Shown here: positions 1 through 8,074 of the stretch, piece by piece
Layout: each line of letters starts with the position of its first letter
Position numbering within the stretch: position 1 is the first letter of the stretch
DNA from: an uncultured Eisenbergiella sp.
Lineage (GTDB): Bacteria; Bacillota; Clostridia; Lachnospirales; Lachnospiraceae
Reading direction: 5' to 3'
Assembly: GCA_947627215.1 (NCBI GenBank)
Contig: CANQVD010000010.1
Location: 38,264-102,263, forward strand
Length of the DNA stretch: 64,000 nt
The notes under the pieces: model-generated
Database searches by the model: none
What the model was told of the DNA's origin: nothing
What the model saw: only the letters and a program-made list of their open reading frames with translations
Position numbers and translations under genes: made by a program

Positions 1-12
1 GTATCCCGGTGA

Positions 13-42
13 TTGACAGGCGTTTCGCGCGCGGCGTATACT
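13..42 (+). promoter_or_regulatory. sigma-A promoter for the SDR gene
   Basis: A perfect -35 TTGACA (13-18) is followed after 18 bp by TATACT (37-42). It points to the SDR gene at 143. The leader contains an 8-bp inverted repeat, GACGGCAG/CTGCCGTC (98-124), directly before the ribosome binding site. There is no T-run, so this hairpin is not a terminator and may affect translation. Confidence 0.65.
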
Positions 43-142
43 GTAACTGTAATGATCCGTACAGGAATACACGTTGCTAAGTTCACCTGTTTTCAGAGAC
101 GGCAGAAAGGGATTCCCTGCCGTCTAAAAGGAGGTCTTTCTC

Positions 143-1168
143 ATGAAAGCACTGTTCATCGGCGGCACCGGGACCATCAGCACCGCCATTTCCCGCAGAC
201 TGATCGAAGAGGGGCATGAGCTCTGGCTCCTGAACCGCGGCAGCCGCAACGCTGAACTCCCGGAAGGCGCGCATTTTCTCGTGGCTGACATCAACGACGA
301 AGCGCGGGCGGCCGAGCTGCTGGCTGGAGAGCATTTCGATGTGGTGGCGGACTTCATCGCCTTTGTGCCGTCTCAGTTGGAGAGGGACTACCGGCTTTTC
401 AAAGGAAAAACGGATCAGTTCATCTACATCAGCTCCGCTTCGGCCTATCAGAAGCCGCTGTCCGATTACCGGATCGATGAGGGGACGCCTTTGTCCAATC
501 CCTACTGGGAATATTCCCGGAACAAAATCGCGGGAGAGGACTATCTGATGAAGCTGTACCGGGAGGAAGGATTCCCCGTCACCATCGTGCGTCCCAGCCA
601 TACCTACTGCGAGCGCAGCGTGCCGCTGGGTTTTCACGGGCAAAACGGCAGCTATCAGGTTCTGAAGCGGATGCTGGAAGGAAAGCCGGTGCTCATCCAC
701 GGGGACGGCACCTCGCTCTGGACCATGACCCACAGCCGGGACTTCGCCAAAGGCTTCATCGGCCTGATGGGGAATCTGCATGCCATCGGAGAAGCGGTAC
801 AGATCACCGGCGACGAAACGCTGACATGGAACCAGATCTATCAGGCCACGGCACGTGCGCTGGGCGTGACGCTGCATCCCTTCTACGTTTCCTCCGCGTT
901 CCTTGCGGCCTCCTGTTACTATGACGGTGGGGACGGTCTGCTGGGCGACAAGACCCACAGCGTCGTCTTCTGCAACCGCAAGCTGAAACGGCTGGTGCCG
1001 GCGTTTTCCGCCTCGATCCGGTTTGATCAGGGCGTCAGGGAAGCGGTAGACTACGTGCTTTCCCACCCGGAATGCCAGACAGAGGACCCGGAATTTGACG
1101 CCTGGTGCGACCGCGTTATCGCCGCCCAGGAGGAAGCGCTGCGGAAGGTAAAGGGCGCGGCTCTCTGA
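143..1168 (+). CDS. NAD-dependent epimerase/dehydratase (SDR family)
   Basis: Predicted cytosolic nucleotide-cofactor oxidoreductase of the extended/atypical SDR family, 341 residues. The N-terminus holds a Rossmann glycine motif (GGTGTIS, residues 7-13), and YSRNK at 124-128 fits the catalytic YxxxK. Between them are a DVVADFIAF stretch and a conserved HSRDFAKGF segment typical of NAD-dependent epimerases acting on sugars or nucleotide sugars. The start is supported by AAAGGAGG, 9 nt upstream, and by its own promoter at 13-42. The next gene is convergent, so it is probably monocistronic. The substrate cannot be told from sequence; epimerase, reductase and isoflavone-reductase-like roles all remain possible. 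Confidence 0.85.
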   Translation: MKALFIGGTGTISTAISRRLIEEGHELWLLNRGSRNAELPEGAHFLVADINDEARAAELLAGEHFDVVADFIAFVPSQLERDYRLFKGKTDQFIYISSASAYQKPLSDYRIDEGTPLSNPYWEYSRNKIAGEDYLMKLYREEGFPVTIVRPSHTYCERSVPLGFHGQNGSYQVLKRMLEGKPVLIHGDGTSLWTMTHSRDFAKGFIGLMGNLHAIGEAVQITGDETLTWNQIYQATARALGVTLHPFYVSSAFLAASCYYDGGDGLLGDKTHSVVFCNRKLKRLVPAFSASIRFDQGVREAVDYVLSHPECQTEDPEFDAWCDRVIAAQEEALRKVKGAAL

Positions 1169-1202
1169 AAAGGGATGCGGCCCATTTCCGCCGAACCGCC
1201 GG

Positions 1203-2048
1203 TCATCCCTGACATCCGGCCGTCTCCCATCTGTCCCTCGTCAGCCGCAGCTCCTCCAGATCCGGCGGGGCTGCGGCTTTTCGTGCGTCATCCGTCTCCG
1301 GAAGGAATCCCAGCTTTTCACAAAGCCGCAGAGAGGCCGCGTTGTCCCGGCGCACCGCCGCCCGGACGGCGGACAGCTCCAGCTCCTGAAATCCGCAGCG
1401 CAATACGGCCCGGCAGGCCTCCAGCGCATATCCCCTCCCCCGAAAGGCGGGCGCAATGCAAAAGCCCAGCTCCGGCTCCTCCCGCCCTTCCCGCATCTGC
1501 AGACCGGCCAGACCGATGATGCGGCCGGTTTTCCCCGTCCCGATCTCCTCCCGGCATTCCACCGCCCAGATCCCGAAACCATAAAAGCCGTACATGTGCC
1601 GGATATAGGCCTCCAGGCCTTCCCGTTCCCACAGCACCCGGACGTCTCCGGCATCCTCCGCCGTCAGCTCCCGCAGCCGCAGCCGCCCGGTTTCCGCGAT
1701 CTGCCACGGAAGTCCCGCATGGCGCTGCCAGACCTTTTTCAGAAAATCCCGCGACAGCCCCAGCGCCTCCAGCACAGCCTCCGCATCCGCGCTGTCCGCC
1801 GCTTCCAAACAGTTTCCCGCCTCTGAACCGGCTTCCGCCTCCGGGCTGCCGGGAGGCCCGCCGTCCACCTGCACGCACCATTCGATGCCCGGCAGCTCTG
1901 CGTCCGCATTTTCCGGCGTCAGGAGAAACAGCACGCACGCCCCCGCCTCCTTCAGGGACAGCGCCGTCCGCGGTTCGTCCGTCAGCCAGACGCTGCCGCA
2001 GGAGGCCGGAGCGCTGTTTCCGTCCGCTATCCTGATTTCCTTCTTCAT
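1203..2048 (-). CDS. GNAT family N-acetyltransferase with an N-terminal extension
   Basis: The C-terminal half (about 120-270) is a GNAT domain. It shows the beta4/alpha3 acetyl-CoA loop RGRGYA near residue 203 and the NAASLRLCEKLGF segment typical of RimJ/RimL-like acetyltransferases. The first 115 residues are not GNAT. They read like a degenerate alpha/beta (HAD- or receiver-like) domain with an acidic, low-complexity patch at 60-95. I recall similar two-part GNATs in Lachnospiraceae, but I cannot assign the N-terminal part. The start has AAAGGAG 6 nt upstream. It is convergent with the SDR gene (34 bp apart). The acceptor substrate is unknown. Confidence 0.82.
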   Translation of the reverse strand: MKKEIRIADGNSAPASCGSVWLTDEPRTALSLKEAGACVLFLLTPENADAELPGIEWCVQVDGGPPGSPEAEAGSEAGNCLEAADSADAEAVLEALGLSRDFLKKVWQRHAGLPWQIAETGRLRLRELTAEDAGDVRVLWEREGLEAYIRHMYGFYGFGIWAVECREEIGTGKTGRIIGLAGLQMREGREEPELGFCIAPAFRGRGYALEACRAVLRCGFQELELSAVRAAVRRDNAASLRLCEKLGFLPETDDARKAAAPPDLEELRLTRDRWETAGCQG

Positions 2049-2123
2049 GTCCGCTCCTTTCCGGCGCAGAAACAGCGCGCATTCCGCGGTCTCATTCGCT
2101 CCCGGCCTTTTTCATATTTCCGC

Positions 2124-2152
2124 TTTACGGCGGCAGCTTTTTCGATTACAAT
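2124..2152 (+). promoter_or_regulatory. probable promoter for the cyclophilin gene
   Basis: TTTACG (2124-2129), 17 bp, then TACAAT (2147-2152). It lies about 80 bp upstream of the cyclophilin start, in the divergent gap after the GNAT gene. The -35 match is only moderate. Confidence 0.45.
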
Positions 2153-2233
2153 ATCAGAAAGGCGGCCTCCGGACAGAAGCCCGCAGACCCCAAAATCATG
2201 ATAATCCATTTTTTGAAGGAAAGGAAGCGCATT

Positions 2234-2764
2234 ATGGCACAAAATCCCATCGTTACGATCACAATGGAAAACGGCGACGTTATCAGGGCGGAGCTCTATC
2301 CGGAGATCGCGCCCCAGTCCGTCAGGAATTTCATCAGCCTGATCAACCGGAAATTTTATGACGGCGTCATTTTTCACCGCGTCATCCGGGGCTTCATGAT
2401 CCAGGGCGGCGATCCTCTGGGCAACGGCACCGGCGGCCCCGGCTACTGCATCAAGGGCGAATTTTCCTCCAACGGTTTCCCCAACAGCTTAAAGCACACC
2501 GCCGGCGTTCTCTCCATGGCCCGCACCATGGTTCCCGATTCCGCAGGCAGTCAGTTTTTTATCATGCATAAGGACGCGCCCCATCTGGACGGGGAATACG
2601 CCGCCTTCGGCAAGGTAACGGAGGGCATGGATGCGGTGAACGCCATCGCCGAGGCCTCCACCGACTGGTCTGACCGCCCCAGAATCGCACAGCGCATCAA
2701 AACCATGACCGTGGAAACCTTCGGCGTCACCTATCCGGAGCCGGAAAAGCTGGCCGACAAATAA
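2234..2764 (+). CDS. peptidyl-prolyl cis-trans isomerase, cyclophilin type
   Basis: Catalyses cis-trans isomerisation of Xaa-Pro bonds during protein folding; with no signal peptide it should be cytosolic. The 176-residue product is one cyclophilin domain with FHRVIRGFMIQGGDP (the catalytic Arg loop), then GNGTGGPGY and the SQFFI segment. These are the standard landmarks of bacterial small cyclophilins. The ATG at 2234 (MAQNPIV) is preferred to the upstream ATG at 2198 because AAGGAAAGGAA sits just before it and the domain begins at residue 4. It is transcribed alone; the macro-domain gene follows after 103 bp on the same strand. Confidence 0.93.
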   Translation: MAQNPIVTITMENGDVIRAELYPEIAPQSVRNFISLINRKFYDGVIFHRVIRGFMIQGGDPLGNGTGGPGYCIKGEFSSNGFPNSLKHTAGVLSMARTMVPDSAGSQFFIMHKDAPHLDGEYAAFGKVTEGMDAVNAIAEASTDWSDRPRIAQRIKTMTVETFGVTYPEPEKLADK

Positions 2765-2867
2765 TACCGGCGGCAGGACATTTCGGCCGCGGGAAGAAAA
2801 TGCCGCCCGCTTTCATGGGGAAAACGGCGCCTGCAAAACCACACAGCTCCATCCATAAGGAAAAAAT

Positions 2868-4019
2868 ATGCCTCTTCATATCGTAAGAAATGACATCACC
2901 CAAATGAAGGTGGACGCCATCGTCAACGCCGCCAACGAAACGCTGCTGGGCGGCGGAGGCGTCGACGGAGCGATCCACCGGGCCGCCGGGCCGCAGCTTC
3001 TGGCCGAATGCCGGACGCTGGACGGCTGCCGGACCGGCGAGGCGAAGATCACCGGCGCATACCGCCTGCCCTGCAAATATGTGATCCATACCGTAGGGCC
3101 GGTCTGGCGCGGAGGTCTGTTCGGCGAACGCCAGAAGCTGATCTCCTGCTACCGGACGTCGCTGTCTCTGGCCGAGGCGCATCAGTGTGAAACCGTGGCG
3201 TTCCCGCTGATCTCCTCCGGCGTCTACGGCTATCCAAAGGATAAGGCCCTGCACATCGCCGTCGATACGATCAGCGACTTTCTGACCGACCACGAGATGA
3301 CGGTTTATCTCGTGATCTTTGACAAAAGCGCCTTTCAGATCGGGGAACGGCTTTTCCACTCGATCGCTTCCTATATCGATGACAACTACGCTGCCGCCCA
3401 TTCGGACGGACCGGAGGAACAAAGCTCCCGACTCCTGCCGGGCCGGATGTCCCGCCGGGTACAGGAGCCCCATACCCTGTACGACGCCTCTCCCGGGCAG
3501 GATGGCAGACCGTTCGCCGCTTCCGGCGTTTCCCGCGCCTTTCCGAAAAAGAAGGCCGCAGCAGATCGCCCGGCATCGCCTTTGCCCGACGCGCTCTCCG
3601 GACCTGCAAACGGTTTCCCCGGCGCAAAGTCCGCATCCGTCCCGCCCGCGCAGTCCCTGCGGGACGCGCTGCGCCAGATCGATGAAAGCTTTTCCGAAAT
3701 GCTGCTGCGCAAGATCGACGAACGCGGCATCACCGACGTACAGTGTTACAAAAAGGCCAACATCGACCGCAAGCTGTTTTCCAAGATCCGCAGCGACCGG
3801 CTGTACCGCCCCAGCAAGCCCACCGTGCTCGCGTTCGCCATCGCGCTGGAGCTTCCGCTGGAGGAAACGAAGGACATGCTGATGAAGGCCGGCTTCGCCC
3901 TGTCGCACAGCAGCCGCTTCGACATCATCGTGGAATATTTTATCAGCCGGGGGAATTACAATATTTTCGAGATCAATGAAGCGCTCTTTGCCTTCGATCA
4001 GCACCTGCTGGGCGCCTGA
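2868..4019 (+). CDS. macro-domain protein fused to an HTH-like C-terminal domain
   Basis: Residues 1-165 form a macro domain of the YmdB/MacroD type. The ADP-ribose loops are visible: [18 protein letters not shown] and later [12 protein letters not shown]. Such domains bind ADP-ribose and hydrolyse O-acetyl-ADP-ribose or remove mono-ADP-ribose from targets. Residues 165-260 are a Pro/Ser/Ala-rich linker. Residues 265-383 form a helical domain with an XRE-like helix-turn-helix pattern ([12 protein letters not shown] ... [15 protein letters not shown]). The family's usual single-domain length is about 160-180 residues, so this is a real two-domain protein. A vWA-domain gene follows, separated by a strong terminator, so co-transcription is limited. 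Confidence 0.85.
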   Translation: MPLHIVRNDITQMKVDAIVNAANETLLGGGGVDGAIHRAAGPQLLAECRTLDGCRTGEAKITGAYRLPCKYVIHTVGPVWRGGLFGERQKLISCYRTSLSLAEAHQCETVAFPLISSGVYGYPKDKALHIAVDTISDFLTDHEMTVYLVIFDKSAFQIGERLFHSIASYIDDNYAAAHSDGPEEQSSRLLPGRMSRRVQEPHTLYDASPGQDGRPFAASGVSRAFPKKKAAADRPASPLPDALSGPANGFPGAKSASVPPAQSLRDALRQIDESFSEMLLRKIDERGITDVQCYKKANIDRKLFSKIRSDRLYRPSKPTVLAFAIALELPLEETKDMLMKAGFALSHSSRFDIIVEYFISRGNYNIFEINEALFAFDQHLLGA

Positions 4020-4073
4020 GAACGCGTTTTTGTCGCCTGTCAGGTGACCGGATCACATACGTTTTGTTTTATG

Positions 4074-4112
4074 ATATGGCTGTAAGGGATGACCCGACAG
4101 CCATATTTTTTT
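4074..4112 (+). terminator. Rho-independent terminator after the macro-domain gene
   Basis: Ten-base arms ATATGGCTGT (4074-4083) and ACAGCCATAT (4097-4106) form a hairpin with an extra GGG/CCC pairing in the loop. It is followed directly by a run of T (4106-4112). Confidence 0.88.
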
Positions 4113-4193
4113 GAAGAGCGAGACATCTTTGCCGCCGTGCCGGGGCATCCCGCGAAGCCCATTTTTCAACGCAGACCAAAGGAGGCACACACC

Positions 4194-4856
4194 ATGAAGA
4201 AAAATCTGACGGAACTCGTATTCATCCTCGACCGCAGCGGCTCCATGAGCGGGCTGGAGGCCGATACCATCGGCGGCTTTAATTCCATGCTCGAAAAGCA
4301 GAAAAAAGAAGCGGGAGAGGCGCTGGTTTCCACAATCCTGTTCGACCACGAAATCACAGTCCTGCATGACCGCACGGAGGTGCAAAACGTCTCTCCGCTT
4401 ACGGACCGGGACTATTCCGTGAGGGGCTGCACCGCCCTGCTGGACGCCGTCGGCAGCGCGATCCGGCACATCGGAAACATCCACAAGTATGCCAGGCCGG
4501 AGGACGTGCCGGAGCATACGCTTTTCATCATCACAACAGACGGCATGGAAAATGCCAGCCATATCTATTCCGCGGATCAGGTGAAGGAAATGATCGAACG
4601 GCAGAAAGCGAAATACGGCTGGGAATTTCTCTTTCTCGGCGCGAACATCGACGCCGTGGCGACCGCGCGCCGCTTCGGGATCGGCGAAGACCGGGCGGTG
4701 AACTATCACAGCGACAGCGTGGGGACGCAGCTCAATTACGCGGTCATGGGCGAGACGATCAGCGATGTCCGTGCCTCCCGTCCCCTTTCCGCCGGCTGGA
4801 AGCAAAAAATCGACGAGGATTTCAAAAAGAGAAAAAAGGACAGGAAGCAGGGCTGA
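4194..4856 (+). CDS. vWA domain protein (TerY-like)
   Basis: A 220-residue single von Willebrand A domain protein, probably cytosolic because there is no signal peptide or membrane segment. The metal-ion-dependent adhesion site is intact: DRSGSMSG (D13, S15, S17), a Thr in the GCTALLDAVG loop and an Asp in TTDGMENAS. These resemble TerY/YfbK-like vWA proteins that scaffold Mg-dependent protein complexes. The C-terminus is basic (KKRKKDRK). The start at 4194 follows AAAGGAGG; the longer frame from 4089 would run through the preceding terminator and is rejected. The preceding gene encodes a macro-domain protein, which suggests, but does not show, a shared stress-response role. Confidence 0.88.
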   Translation: MKKNLTELVFILDRSGSMSGLEADTIGGFNSMLEKQKKEAGEALVSTILFDHEITVLHDRTEVQNVSPLTDRDYSVRGCTALLDAVGSAIRHIGNIHKYARPEDVPEHTLFIITTDGMENASHIYSADQVKEMIERQKAKYGWEFLFLGANIDAVATARRFGIGEDRAVNYHSDSVGTQLNYAVMGETISDVRASRPLSAGWKQKIDEDFKKRKKDRKQG

Positions 4857-4902
4857 AGCGATGGGAAAAGCGGCGGCAGGGGACGGGCGGCAGGGCGGCA
4901 CC

Positions 4903-4942
4903 AAAAAACGCCCCTGCCGGTCGTTCTGGCCGCAGGGGTGTT
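4903..4942 (-). terminator. terminator of the SIS gene (possibly bidirectional)
   Basis: Eleven-base arms around CCCCTGC/GCAGGGG (4907-4917 and 4932-4942), with a CGG/GGCC loop. On the minus strand the hairpin is followed by six T (4903-4908). It sits between the convergent vWA and SIS genes. Confidence 0.75.
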
Positions 4943-4955
4943 CCTGAATGGGTTT

Positions 4956-6020
4956 TTAGGAATGGGTTTTAAAGTAACGATTCATGACGCTGCGGTCCAT
5001 CGGCCCCGAAATATCCCGTCCCGCATCCACCGCCAGAAAATAAGACATGATCTGGGGAACTACGCTGTATTCCAGGCAGGAAAAAAGACCGCCCCTCGGC
5101 CTGAGCACAAAATCCTCTTCTCCCAGCGGAACGGGGCCGACGAGAAGGCCGTTGTGCATGATCTCCTTCACATAGCGCGCCAGGCGGTGCGCTTTCCCCG
5201 ATTCCGCGCCGCCGTCATCCAGGATCACCACACACTGACGGCCGTCATAGCCAAAATTAGGGCCGTGCATCCCATCCTCCAGTTCCAGACCCGCCGATAT
5301 GATCTGCGGCATCTCCCAGAGCTTCACCGCGCCCTCCAGCGCGAGCCCATACAGGGCTCCGGCGCCGGTGAACAGAATGCAGTCCGAGCGGGAAAACTGC
5401 CGTTTCCGTTTTTGATACCATTCCTTCGCTTCCGGGATGACAGCCCGCTGGCTGTCCGGCACCGTTGCCGCCTCCCGCAGCAGCGCTTCACTGCGTTCCC
5501 GGGACAGGAAGCCTCCGGCGAGTCCGATCTTCATGCCTAAAAGGATCAGATCCAGCACGCTGGCCGTATAACCGAGCGTGCGCATGCTGAATTCCTCTTT
5601 CCCGCAGTTCAGGCAGATATGACAGGGGGACAGCTTTGCCAGACGGGTCTGCGGAGATTCCGTCATGCTCATGCAGAAATATCCCTGCCCGGAAAGCTTT
5701 TCCATCATTTCACAGACAATCCCGGAGGTCCCCGTCTGAGAAAGGAATACATACAGGCTGTCCGGCGCGCAGATCCGTCCGCCCGCAATATCGTTGGGAT
5801 ACATCACTCTGACCGGCAGACCGGAAACCCGCTCCATGGAATACTGTGCGGTTACCGATGCCGTATAGGAGGTGCCGCAGCCCAACAGAACGATCTCCTT
5901 CAGCTTCCCCGTCCGCTCCTTCAGAAAAGACGCAGCCTCCGCATACACCTGTTCCTGCTGCTCCAGGATCCGCTCCAGCACAGGAGGCGTCCGCTCAATA
6001 CAGTCCAGTATGGTTGTCAT
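4956..6020 (-). CDS. SIS-domain sugar-phosphate isomerase/deglycase-like protein
   Basis: 354 residues with two SIS domains, like the isomerase half of GlmS or the fructosamine-6-phosphate deglycases (FrlB-type). The first SIS domain shows the phosphosugar loop LLGCGTSYTASV and a second Ser-rich loop, SQTGTSGI. The second begins near ILFTGAGALYGLALEGAVKL. There is no glutamine amidotransferase domain, so it is not GlmS. It probably binds or isomerises a 6-phosphosugar in the cytosol. The start (MTTILDC) at 6020 is set by GGAAAGGAG 7 nt upstream; the frame stays open upstream to 6092 but without a better signal. A -10/-35 pair at 6183-6210 would drive it through a dead vanY fragment. Confidence 0.8.
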   Translation of the reverse strand: MTTILDCIERTPPVLERILEQQEQVYAEAASFLKERTGKLKEIVLLGCGTSYTASVTAQYSMERVSGLPVRVMYPNDIAGGRICAPDSLYVFLSQTGTSGIVCEMMEKLSGQGYFCMSMTESPQTRLAKLSPCHICLNCGKEEFSMRTLGYTASVLDLILLGMKIGLAGGFLSRERSEALLREAATVPDSQRAVIPEAKEWYQKRKRQFSRSDCILFTGAGALYGLALEGAVKLWEMPQIISAGLELEDGMHGPNFGYDGRQCVVILDDGGAESGKAHRLARYVKEIMHNGLLVGPVPLGEEDFVLRPRGGLFSCLEYSVVPQIMSYFLAVDAGRDISGPMDRSVMNRYFKTHS

Positions 6021-6037
6021 CCTTTTGCTCCTTTCCG

Positions 6038-6169
6038 TCACGGCGCGCCGCTCTGCCGCCTGCTGACCAGCTCCAGGAACTCTTCCAGACAAAGATCATT
6101 TTCCCATATATACTGCGCCGCCTGACGGCCCACATAACGGAAATGCCAGGATTCATAGGTGATCCGCCC
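6038..6169 (-). pseudogene. C-terminal remnant of a VanY-type D-Ala-D-Ala carboxypeptidase
   Basis: About 44 codons ending at a natural stop at 6038 encode ITYESWHFRYVGRQAA and a following LEEFLELV. This is the end of the VanY/DacY metallo-carboxypeptidase fold: the E-x-W-H-x-R-Y-V-G block contains the catalytic Glu and a zinc-ligand His. Nothing upstream of codon R27 in this frame resembles the rest of the enzyme (normally about 200-260 residues), and the other zinc-binding motifs are absent. The frame runs on upstream to an ATG at 6247, but that part looks like intergenic DNA with a promoter. I infer a deletion that left only the 3' end. Confidence 0.75.
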
Positions 6170-6182
6170 TCTGATCAGCTTT

Positions 6183-6210
6183 ATTATACTATCGGCGGAC
6201 GGACTTACAA
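6183..6210 (-). promoter_or_regulatory. probable promoter of the SIS gene
   Basis: On the minus strand TTGTAA (6210-6205), 16 bp, then a perfect TATAAT (6188-6183). It lies just upstream of the vanY remnant and could drive the SIS gene with a leader of about 160 nt. Confidence 0.55.
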
Positions 6211-6247
6211 GGAGACATTTTCCCGGTCTGGAGAGGATATTTTTCAT

Positions 6248-6877
6248 TCATTTCCCGACTTCAATCCCCCGGCCTCCCTCAAACATCAGCCGCCGGTTCA
6301 CAAAATGGCGGATGTCCCGCTCCGTCTCCGGCGTCAGGTCCAGGAACTGACAGCCGTATCCGAACGCATCGCCGGTAAGCGGTCTGGCCCAGATCACCTC
6401 CGCCTTCATCTGGCGTCTGGCCGTGGAAAAAGCGTGATTGAACAGGACCACATCCTGCTTTTTCAGCTTCTGGCCAGTAATCATATAAACGCCGCCCGCG
6501 CTGATATTGTGGATCCGTCCGACGAACGGGCCGTATTCCAGCGAAACGAACGCCACGTTCAGATCCACCCTGACGCGCACATCCTTCTGCTGACGCACGC
6601 CCTGACCGACGCGCAGCACGCGGCACCGGGCCATCCAGGGCTCCAGCATTTCCGGATAATGATGATTTTCTCCGATCAGAAGCTCGCAGTATCCTCTGGT
6701 GACATGCCCTTCTCCGTCAAAAAAATCCACCTGCTGCCTGCACCGCGCATCCCGGAAGCTGCCGATATCCTCAAAATACAGAAAAATATATTCTCCGACA
6801 AGGTTCACCCTGCCCCTCGACAGGATCCTCCCGTCCTCCCCGTAAACAAGACACCTTTCGCAGTTCTCCAAAACCAT
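6248..6877 (-). CDS. PilZ-domain (c-di-GMP binding) protein
   Basis: 209 residues, cytosolic. The C-terminal half (about 95-205) is a PilZ domain: a basic RQQKDVRVRVDL stretch supplies the RxxxR-like phosphate-binding element, and NISAGGVYM matches the (D/N)xSxxG motif. The N-terminal 90 residues form a beta-rich YcgR-N-like region. In flagellated clostridia such proteins act as c-di-GMP effectors on motility or surface polysaccharide; no motility gene is in this window, so the output is unknown. The start has GGAGG about 12 nt upstream. It is downstream of and collinear with the ArAE exporter gene, 120 bp away. Confidence 0.8.
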   Translation of the reverse strand: MVLENCERCLVYGEDGRILSRGRVNLVGEYIFLYFEDIGSFRDARCRQQVDFFDGEGHVTRGYCELLIGENHHYPEMLEPWMARCRVLRVGQGVRQQKDVRVRVDLNVAFVSLEYGPFVGRIHNISAGGVYMITGQKLKKQDVVLFNHAFSTARRQMKAEVIWARPLTGDAFGYGCQFLDLTPETERDIRHFVNRRLMFEGGRGIEVGK

Positions 6878-6997
6878 ACTGACCGCCCCTCCTCCGAAAG
6901 TAAATATATTAACAATTTAACATAAACCTTCGGCCCCGGCAAGCGAAAATGTCGGATTTGTGACAGGATCGGCGCTTTTGCTGCACGAAAGCGGGGC

Positions 6998-8026
6998 CTA
7001 CACGGGCGGCCGGGTTTCCGCGCCCTGCTTCCAGTAGATCCGCAGCTTCTTCTCGTCCAGTCCGTCCACGAAGCGCTTTTTGTAATAGAGAAAATCCTCC
7101 AGATCGATGAGGATATGATACAAGATCGCCCCGCTGTCGAAGGCCTCCCAGTCCGAGGGAAGCTCCCGGTTCTTTCTTTCCTCCAGGATCTGCTTCAGAT
7201 ACTCGATCTGCTCCTTCGGATCGTTGGTCTCGACCACATAATCCTTCATGTACAGGATATAGTCCGCCACGATCTGCGCCTGTGCGGGCACGCTGCGGAT
7301 CTTCTTCATCTCATAGTGCAGGTTCCGGAGGACGCCGCACTGCTGCAGCCGCATCTCAAAATAGTCGATATAGTAGCCGGGATGGGAAGAAAAGGTGTTG
7401 TTCTGATAGTCGCAGGCGTCCCGCACATACTGCCGGATATCCTGATCCAGCCCCCGGAGCTCCTGCCAGACATCCCCTTTCGCATCCTGATTGGAAAGAT
7501 AGGCCGCCATCTGCGTCAGAACCGACCGCATCCGCTCCTCCGTCTGTCTCATGTGGCCCACCAGTTCCTTTTTGGAATTCGTGTTGTCGTGGAACAGGTT
7601 CAGCACGATTGCGATGGAGATCCCGATCAGCACCAGGGAAACCTCATTCGCCACGGTCGACAGATGAAAATCCATATCCCCCAGAAAATGAGCCGCGATC
7701 ACGGAATTGACGGAGATCACGGCGCCCCAGCCCAGCGCCTCGCATACCACCACCAACAAAAAAATGAAAGCGCCGTAGGCGATCCATTCATTTTGGATAT
7801 GGGCGAAAAAGACCCAAGTCATCACGACGGTAAAAAGCAGCGTGACGATCCGATACGCGGAGAGCTTCACCGTCTCCCATTTCGTGGAAACGATGGTCAA
7901 AAGCGTGATCGTCCCCGCCGAGATCTCATGATTCAAATGAAATTCATGCGCCAGAAAAATGGCGAAGCTGCTGCCCAGCGCGATCTTCAGCGCTTTCAGA
8001 ATGATCTTTTTGCTCCTGCGGTCCAT
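6998..8026 (-). CDS. ArAE-family aromatic acid exporter (FUSC/DUF939-like membrane protein)
   Basis: 342 residues. The N-terminal half has about five hydrophobic segments between residues 10 and 145 (for example IALGSSFAIFLA and YGAFIFLLVVVCEAL). The C-terminal half is cytosolic and helical, rich in charged and Gln residues. This is the layout of the aromatic acid exporter family of Gram-positive bacteria (PF06081 type), thought to export hydroxylated aromatic acids or act as a pressure valve. The start follows GGAGGGGG. It lies 49 bp downstream of the CaCA antiporter gene on the same strand, so read-through transcription is likely. The substrate is not predictable. Confidence 0.8.
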   Translation of the reverse strand: MDRRSKKIILKALKIALGSSFAIFLAHEFHLNHEISAGTITLLTIVSTKWETVKLSAYRIVTLLFTVVMTWVFFAHIQNEWIAYGAFIFLLVVVCEALGWGAVISVNSVIAAHFLGDMDFHLSTVANEVSLVLIGISIAIVLNLFHDNTNSKKELVGHMRQTEERMRSVLTQMAAYLSNQDAKGDVWQELRGLDQDIRQYVRDACDYQNNTFSSHPGYYIDYFEMRLQQCGVLRNLHYEMKKIRSVPAQAQIVADYILYMKDYVVETNDPKEQIEYLKQILEERKNRELPSDWEAFDSGAILYHILIDLEDFLYYKKRFVDGLDEKKLRIYWKQGAETRPPV

Positions 8027-8074
8027 ATCCCCCTCCCGCGCCTGCCATAACCCCCTTTGACAGTGTCCGCCGTT

